This document shows positions 59,322-64,000 of a DNA stretch of 64,000 nt, piece after piece; the first letter of the stretch is position 1; each line of letters opens with the position of its first letter. Location of the stretch: NCBI GenBank assembly GCA_021817245.1, contig JAKAVQ010000002.1, positions 140,721 through 204,720 on the forward strand, given 5' to 3'. The DNA comes from Thermoplasmata archaeon (lineage in GTDB: Archaea; Thermoplasmatota; Thermoplasmata; Lutacidiplasmatales; UBA184). Position numbers and translations under genes: made by a program. The notes under the pieces are model-generated. The model was not told where the DNA came from, searched no databases, and saw only the letters and a list, made by a program, of their open reading frames with translations.

Positions 59322-60238
59322 CCGGCCCGGGCGAGGTCGGGAGCCCCGCGCTCCCGCCGGTGAACGAGCTCGTCGGCAGTTCCGGGCGGCTCCGACGACG
59401 CCTCCGGTTCGACCGAGCGATCGGCTGGGCGCTCCCGCTCGCGTTCGTCGCGGTCCTCTTCCCGCTGTTCGACATGCTCTACTGGATCTCGGCGAGGGCC
59501 CTCCCGACGTTCACGCTCGCGACCTTGACCGAGAACCAGGTCGGCACCGGTGGGGGGCTTTACCCGATGATCCTCGGCACGCTCGTCCTCATCGGCATCG
59601 GGACCGCCCTCTCGACGGGGATCGGCCTCGTGGCGGGTTTCTACACGAGCGAGTACGCTCCCGCCCCGGTGGCCCGAGTCGCCCGGATCGCCGGGAACCT
59701 CCTCGCCGGGGTGCCGGCGATCGTGCTCGGGTACTTCGGCTACTTCCTCCTCGTGCTGTACACCCACTGGGGGTTCACGGCCCTCGCCGGCGGGATCACG
59801 CTCGGGATCTTCATGACCCCGTACGTCTACCGCACCGCCGACGTCGCGCTCACGAACGTACCGCCGTCCCAGCGCGAGGCGGCGCTCGCGATGGGGAGCC
59901 GACGGGACCAGTACCTCGTGCGCATCGCCTTCCCGATCGCCCTTCCGACCATCCTCACCGGGATCTTCTTCGCCATGGCGCTCGGACTCGGGGAGGCCGC
60001 CCCGATCCTCTTCACCGCCGGCTTCAGCTCGACCCCGATCACGAGCCTGATGCAGCCGACCGGCTTCCTCTCGGGCGCCGTGTGGCTGTTCTACGACTTC
60101 CCGTCGACCTACGGGTCGTTCCTCAGCCTCGCGTTCCAGGCGGCGTTCCTGTCGGTCGTGATCGTCCTCGCCCTCAACGTCGCCGTGCAGCTCTTCTCCG
60201 ACCGCTACCGCGAGCGCCTGCGGGGCCTCTACCAATGA
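59318..60238 (+). CDS. pstA: Phosphate ABC transporter permease PstA
   Basis: The 306-residue permease has six helices, LLAGVPAIVLGYFGYFLLVL (PstA counterpart of the PstC segment) and the EAA-type loop VPPSQREAALAMGSRR. It pairs with PstC in the phosphate channel. The first 30 residues are a cytoplasmic extension. It overlaps pstC and pstB by 4 nt each. Confidence 0.9.
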   Translation: MTGPGEVGSPALPPVNELVGSSGRLRRRLRFDRAIGWALPLAFVAVLFPLFDMLYWISARALPTFTLATLTENQVGTGGGLYPMILGTLVLIGIGTALSTGIGLVAGFYTSEYAPAPVARVARIAGNLLAGVPAIVLGYFGYFLLVLYTHWGFTALAGGITLGIFMTPYVYRTADVALTNVPPSQREAALAMGSRRDQYLVRIAFPIALPTILTGIFFAMALGLGEAAPILFTAGFSSTPITSLMQPTGFLSGAVWLFYDFPSTYGSFLSLAFQAAFLSVVIVLALNVAVQLFSDRYRERLRGLYQ

Positions 60239-61023
60239 GGACCGCGACCCCCGGCGACGCCGCGTCGCCGAACGCGCCGGTGTTGACCGTCGAGCACCTG
60301 AGCGTCCGAGCCCCGAGCAAGACGATCCTCTCCGACATCTCGCTCGAGTTCCCCGACAAGGACGTGACGGGGATCATCGGCCCCTCGGGCTGCGGCAAGA
60401 CCACGCTCATCCGCACGCTGAACCGTATGATCGACACGAGCCCGGGCCTCGTCGTCGAAGGACGGGTGCGCTACCGCGGGCAGGACATCTACGACCGCGC
60501 GGTGAACCCCGTGCTCGTCCGCCAGCGGATCGGGATGGTCTTCCAGCGACCGACCGTCTTCCCGCTCTCGGTCTTCGAGAACGTCGCCTTCGGCCTGCGC
60601 CTTCAGCGGGCCGAGGAGTCGACGATCGAAGAGGTCGTCCGCCGCTCTCTCGTTCGGGCGGGGCTCTGGAACGAGATCGGAAACAACCTCGACCAGCCGG
60701 CGCTCGAGCTGTCGGGAGGCCAGCAGCAGCGCCTGTGCATCGCCCGGGCGCTCGCGATCGAGCCCCGCGTCCTCTTGTTCGACGAGCCGACGTCGAGCCT
60801 CGACCCGATCGCCGCGCAGAAGGTCGAAGAGCTCTTTGCCGAGCTCGCCCGGGACTTCGCGGTCATCATCGTGACGCACAACCTCACGCAGGCCGCTCGG
60901 GTCGCGAACCGGACGGCGTTCCTCTACCAGGGGCACCTCGTCGAGTTCGGGCCCACCGAGGAGCTCTTCGAACGGCCGCGGGAACGGCTGACGCAGGAGT
61001 ACATCACGGGGAGATTCGGATGA
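60235..61023 (+). CDS. pstB: Phosphate ABC transporter ATPase PstB
   Basis: The 262-residue ATPase has Walker A GPSGCGKTT, the PstB-type RTLNRMID, Q-loop VFQRPTVFPLS, signature LSGGQQQR and Walker B LLFDEPTSSLD. It powers phosphate import through PstCA. The start overlaps pstA as ATGA, and the stop overlaps the phoU start. Confidence 0.94.
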   Translation: MRTATPGDAASPNAPVLTVEHLSVRAPSKTILSDISLEFPDKDVTGIIGPSGCGKTTLIRTLNRMIDTSPGLVVEGRVRYRGQDIYDRAVNPVLVRQRIGMVFQRPTVFPLSVFENVAFGLRLQRAEESTIEEVVRRSLVRAGLWNEIGNNLDQPALELSGGQQQRLCIARALAIEPRVLLFDEPTSSLDPIAAQKVEELFAELARDFAVIIVTHNLTQAARVANRTAFLYQGHLVEFGPTEELFERPRERLTQEYITGRFG

Positions 61024-61754
61024 TGTCGGACGACCCGCCCGCCCCGGAGAGCCCTCGAGGACTGGACGCCGAGCTCGGACGGCTCAAGGGCCGGGCCGTG
61101 GAGATGGGGACCTGGGCGCTCGGCATGGTCCACGACGGCTGGCGGGCGTTCCGCACGGGAGATCTCGACCTCGCCCAGGCGGTCCTCGACCGAGACACCC
61201 AGCTCGACCGGTACGACCAGGACCTCGAGCACGAGGTCATCGGCTTCCTCGTGCTGCGCCAGCCCGCCGCCGGCGACCTGCGCACCGCCGCGGCCCTGCT
61301 CAAGACCACGACCCACCTCGACCGGATCGGGCGCCTGGGATTCGACATGGCCCGCATCACGACCCCCGTCGAGGGTCACGACGTCGGGGAGCTCGTAACG
61401 CTCCTCGAGTCGATGGACGAAGCGGTCGAGTCGATGGTTCGCCAGGCGCTCGACGCCCTCCGCCGGGACGACGCGGAGCTCGCCAAGGGACTGTTCGCCC
61501 GGGACGACGAGGTCGACCGCCTGCACCGTCAGGCGACGCGGCTCGTGGTGCGCGAGCTCGAGCGCGATCCCCGGCTCGCGCAACGGCTTTCGGGTTCCCT
61601 CCTGGTCGCGCGGCACTTCGAGCGGATCGCCGACAATGCCTGCAAGATCTGCGAGCGGACGATCTACGCGACGATCGGCCAGCGCCGGGCGGAGTACCTC
61701 CCGCGCCACCCGTACCGCCCCTACGTCCTCGAGCAACGGGGCCGGGGCCAGTGA
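61020..61754 (+). CDS. phoU: Phosphate-transport regulator PhoU
   Basis: The 244-residue all-helical protein has two PhoU repeats, with LDRDTQLDRYDQDLEHEVI in the first and ARDDEVDRLHRQATRLVVRE in the second (acidic metal-binding E/D-x3-D pattern). The RHFERIADNACKICER segment is also typical. PhoU modulates the Pst transporter and, in bacteria, the PhoR kinase. In archaea the target is less clear. It ends the operon. Confidence 0.92.
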   Translation: MMSDDPPAPESPRGLDAELGRLKGRAVEMGTWALGMVHDGWRAFRTGDLDLAQAVLDRDTQLDRYDQDLEHEVIGFLVLRQPAAGDLRTAAALLKTTTHLDRIGRLGFDMARITTPVEGHDVGELVTLLESMDEAVESMVRQALDALRRDDAELAKGLFARDDEVDRLHRQATRLVVRELERDPRLAQRLSGSLLVARHFERIADNACKICERTIYATIGQRRAEYLPRHPYRPYVLEQRGRGQ

Positions 61755-61850
61755 TCTCGCGGAGCTCGAGCGGTCCGCCGGTCCCGCCCCGACCGCGGCC
61801 GCCGCGAACGACGGAACACTTCAAGCGCCCCAACGACTAGGGCTCTGGCT

Positions 61851-61951
61851 GCTCCCGTAGTCTAGTCCGGTCAAGGATAGAGGGCCTTCGAAACGTCCGG
61901 GAAGGACGTTGAGGAAACCCTCCAACGCGGGTTCAAATCCCGCCGGGAGCA
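61851..61951 (+). tRNA. tRNA-Glu (anticodon UUC) with intron
   Basis: The exons (61851-61890 and 61917-61951) fold as a 75-nt tRNA with a 7-bp acceptor stem (GCTCCCG/CGGGAGC), D-arm GTCT/GGAT, anticodon stem GAGGG/CCCTC and T-arm GCGGG-TTCAAAT-CCCGC, with discriminator A. The anticodon is UUC at positions 34-36, with G37 and A38 as in other archaeal tRNA-Glu. Position 33 reads C instead of the near-universal U, which is unusual. CCA is not encoded. Confidence 0.88.
61891..61916 (+). other. tRNA intron at position 37/38 (bulge-helix-bulge)
   Basis: The 26-nt intron sits at the canonical archaeal position. Exon and intron form a standard bulge-helix-bulge: outer helix GAGGG/CCCTC, central helix CCTT/GAGG, 3-nt bulges CGA and AAA, and an inner hairpin AACGTCC/GGACGTT. 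The splicing endonuclease should cut after the second base of each bulge. Confidence 0.82.
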
Positions 61952-62370
61952 CTCCGGATCCGACCGAGCCTTCCCGATCGATCCGGTCGACGGCACTCGG
62001 AGAGAGGCCCTGGGAAAGGGTCATCGGGATCCGACAACGCCGGCAAAGGGGAGGGTGATAGGGGGGTTGGGACACGTTCGAAGGGTTCGCGGGCAACGCG
62101 GAGAGGGACCGGATCGCCCGCGGTTGCGACCTCGCGGAGCTTGCGAGCTCTGGCGGGGGTGCTCTCGGGGTTCTCGAGCAACGTCGACTCGTTCTCGATG
62201 GCGCTCGCGTTCGTCGCCGCGACGAGCTGTTACGGGGTCGCGCAGGCCCTGGTCGTGCCGAGGGTTCCGGAGGCGGCTCACCGTCCTCCGGGAGAAGAGC
62301 TGCCCGGCGGCCGTAGGGAACGGGATCCCTGAGCCGATCCAAGATCTTAGGCGCGGACGCTGCGGCGATC
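61952..62370. other. Intergenic stretch without a convincing gene
   Basis: About 420 bases after the tRNA hold only short open frames without codon bias or recognisable motifs. I see no RNA gene, repeat or promoter with confidence. Confidence 0.5.
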
Positions 62371-62850
62371 TCACGGCACCGTCGTCGCCACCGCCACGCC
62401 ACACGTCACGGTCGCGGTGGTGAACACGGTTCCGTTTTCGTGGGTCGTGTACGGCGCCTGCCAGTGGATGAGCACGACTTGGTCCGCAGACGTCCAGTTC
62501 ACGGAAAGCGGTCCTTGGGTGTACCCCCACAAGGAGACCGGAGAGCGAGCGGAGTTCGACTCGGTGACCCACCCCTGCACCGTGGCCGCCCCGACGAACG
62601 CGGCCAGGCTCAAGTTGAAGGCGACCCCTTGGAACGCGAACCCCGGAAGGGGCAGCGCGGGACAGTACGGCCCTGTACACTGTTCCAACGTCACGGCCTC
62701 GGCGCAGTAGGCCCGGGCGTCGACCGTCGTATCGATGGGACAGCGTGCAGAGGGATTCCCCACAACGACCCACAGCGCGGTCACGGTCAAGATCGTGGCC
62801 GCAGTCGTCGCGAACGCCACAATGATCGCGCGTCGTGCCCCGATCGTCAC
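62371..62850 (-). CDS. Secreted or membrane-anchored small protein of unknown function
   Basis: This protein of about 159 residues begins with an N-terminal hydrophobic segment (RAIIVAFATTAATILTVTALWVVVG), followed by an extracellular domain. That domain has a cysteine cluster (PIDTTVDARAYCAEAV, LEQCTGPYCPAL) and a beta-rich part with N-glycosylation sites. Four cysteines within about 25 residues suggest disulfides. I recognise no family. GTG at 62850 was chosen because it directly precedes the signal; the longer frame to 63111 is Arg/Pro-rich and noncoding in character. Confidence 0.6.
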   Translation of the reverse strand: MTIGARRAIIVAFATTAATILTVTALWVVVGNPSARCPIDTTVDARAYCAEAVTLEQCTGPYCPALPLPGFAFQGVAFNLSLAAFVGAATVQGWVTESNSARSPVSLWGYTQGPLSVNWTSADQVVLIHWQAPYTTHENGTVFTTATVTCGVAVATTVP

Positions 62851-63202
62851 GGGACCTTTCCGGCGCCCCTCCCCGGAACGACGCCGGTGGATTTCACCGT
62901 TTCCGCCGTCCGGAAGGGGCGGACCCGGTGGGCTACGGATCGAGGGCCGGGGAAGAACAGGCGCGCGCCCTCGCGGCTCTCGTTCGCGCGAGCAACGCCG
63001 CCCGCGGTCCTCGGCGAGGAGCGACTGCCCAGGGTACCCGAGCGGCGAGATACCCGCCGAGCGGAGCGGGAAGAGCGATCCGTCTCGCGCGGGGCCACCG
63101 CGGGTTTGCAATGGGACCGGCGGGGGTCGACGGCGGATGCGGGAGACGGCCCCAGAGTCCCACCACCGGTGTACGGGTGGTCCCGCGCGGATGCCGCGCG
63201 GG
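62851..63202. other. Intergenic stretch without a convincing gene
   Basis: About 350 bases between two small leftward genes hold overlapping open frames with poor codon structure on both strands. Nothing further is supported. Confidence 0.45.
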
Positions 63203-63472
63203 CTATGCCATCGCCCAGTAGTGGTGCAGTGCCGTGTTGCCCGTTATCCGTCGGGTCGCGACCGCGTGATCGAGGACGAGGTGGGCGAAGAAACGGCCGT
63301 GCTCGTCGCTCCCTTGCGGATCGTTCGGAAAGTAGAATCCATCGCGTTTGAGATCTTCCCAGAACAGCTCGGGCGTGAGCGGGTGGTCCTGGGTCCCGTC
63401 CCGGGCGCACCGATCGACGCACTCCAGGGCCCGTCCGATCGGATCGCTCGACTCCCGGTGACGCAACTGCAT
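63203..63472 (-). CDS. Small soluble protein of unknown function
   Basis: The 89-residue protein starts MQLRHRESSDPIGRALECVD and continues with HPLTPELFWEDLKRDGFYF and ALHHYWAMA. It has no membrane segment or known motif. ATG at 63472 is well supported by GGATAAATATCC near 63488-63500, 24 nt upstream (leaderless). A helical fold is likely; the function is unknown. Confidence 0.6.
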   Translation of the reverse strand: MQLRHRESSDPIGRALECVDRCARDGTQDHPLTPELFWEDLKRDGFYFPNDPQGSDEHGRFFAHLVLDHAVATRRITGNTALHHYWAMA

Positions 63473-63758
63473 GGTCGATCGGACGATGCACGGGGGATAT
63501 TTATCCAAGGACCGGGCACGAGGGCAGAACGGTTCGTTACGGACGCGTGCCCGGCCTCGGGGGGCCACGGCCCGTGCGGCCCGTAAGATCGTTGCGAGCG
63601 AGGATATCGAGGAGGCGGGTCCGACGATGGTTCGAAGACACTCCGAGGTCGTCCGACGCGGAAAGGCCAAGCCGAACCCCCCGCTTCGGTAGATACTCCG
63701 ATCCACCCTGCCGTCCGATGCGCTGGCCCCGGAAACCCACGACCTCGGGTACTCCTAA

Positions 63759-64000
63759 ACCTCCGGAAGGTTCCCCGACCGGCACCTCTCGCTGAACCTG
63801 CATCGAGGCGAGGTACTCGGCCTCCTCGGCCGCGCCGGCGCGGGCCAGCCGACCACCGTCGGCTCCTCACGACGCTCCTCTCCCCCACCGAGGGAACGGC
63901 GACCGTATTGGGTCAGGACATCCGCACGGGCGGGCGCGGCCTCCGCTCGTCTCTCGGGGTCGTGCTGCAGTCCGAGTCGCTCGATTTCATCACGGTCGAG
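63759..64000 (+). pseudogene. Frameshifted ABC transporter ATPase remnant (cut by window end)
   Basis: From 63759 one frame reads DRHLSLNLHRGEVLGLLGR, then G-A-G-Q-P-T-T where Walker A should be G-A-G-K-T-T. After a one-base shift near 63862 the next frame continues LLTTLLSPTEGTATVLGQDI and GVVLQSESLDFITVE, typical of the region between Walker A and the Q-loop of ABC-2 ATPases. An in-frame stop (TAA at 63756) precedes it and no start codon is present. Loss of the Walker A Lys plus the frameshift indicate a decayed gene unless the shift is a sequencing error. Confidence 0.6.

Noticed and set aside
62055-62423. Short rightward open frames after the tRNA
   Set aside because: They lack codon bias, motifs or promoter spacing, and part lies antisense to the small secreted protein.
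63471-63692. Rightward 73-codon open frame
   Set aside because: It overlaps the well-placed leftward promoter at 63488-63500 and its product is Arg-rich without structure.

Overview
The window looks like a chromosomal segment of a very GC-rich archaeon, most likely of the Thermoplasmata/Thermoplasmatota. Signs of this (inference): a fibrillarin-like rRNA methyltransferase, a tRNA-Glu with a bulge-helix-bulge intron, a PrgI/VirB6/VirB4-type secretion module, a fused hexulose-6-phosphate synthase/RraA protein, and large surface proteins made of repeated 'FTESGLP..G..W.V' modules, which are common in that class. Many genes have an AT-rich box about 24-30 nt before the start codon and little or no leader, so leaderless transcription appears to be the rule. 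This was used to choose several starts.

Layout. 0.1-6 kb: a class III nucleotide cyclase with TolB-like and TPR regions, a ubiquitin-like MoaD/ThiS protein paired with a BNR-propeller protein, an HxlR regulator and a GHMP sugar kinase. 6-38 kb: a surface and glycan region. It holds a secreted phosphoesterase, two related glycosidase-like proteins, a Wzx-type flippase, four alkaline-phosphatase-superfamily enzymes, two large module-repeat surface proteins, a HAD phosphatase, a degenerate phosphohexomutase, GT2, cellulose-synthase-like and GT4 glycosyltransferases, a GT-C-like membrane protein, and a sulfosugar set (UDP-sulfoquinovose synthase, sugar-nucleotidyltransferase, APS kinase). Together these suggest synthesis, export and decoration of a charged, probably sulfonated or sulfated, surface glycan.

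38-46 kb: mixed housekeeping genes: zinc-ribbon proteins, a hotdog thioesterase, an OB-fold protein, a DUF169 protein, GTP cyclohydrolase II, an ABC-2 exporter, a DUF885 peptidase, RidA and fibrillarin. 46.4-53 kb: a tightly overlapping operon encoding a surface Ig-like protein with a cytoplasmic winged helix, a VirB2/TrbC-like small membrane protein, a VirB6/TrbL-like polytopic protein, a PrgI/VirB3-like protein, a small membrane protein and a VirB4/HerA-like ATPase. No relaxase or VirD4 is present. It resembles a chromosomal DNA-exchange system analogous to the crenarchaeal Ced system and is the most interesting part of the window.

53-64 kb: a hypothetical protein, a beta-class DNA methyltransferase, the HPS-RraA fusion, TruA without an ordinary start codon, a complete pstSCAB-phoU operon with a leader ORF, the intron-containing tRNA-Glu, two small unknown proteins, and a frameshifted ABC ATPase remnant cut by the window end.
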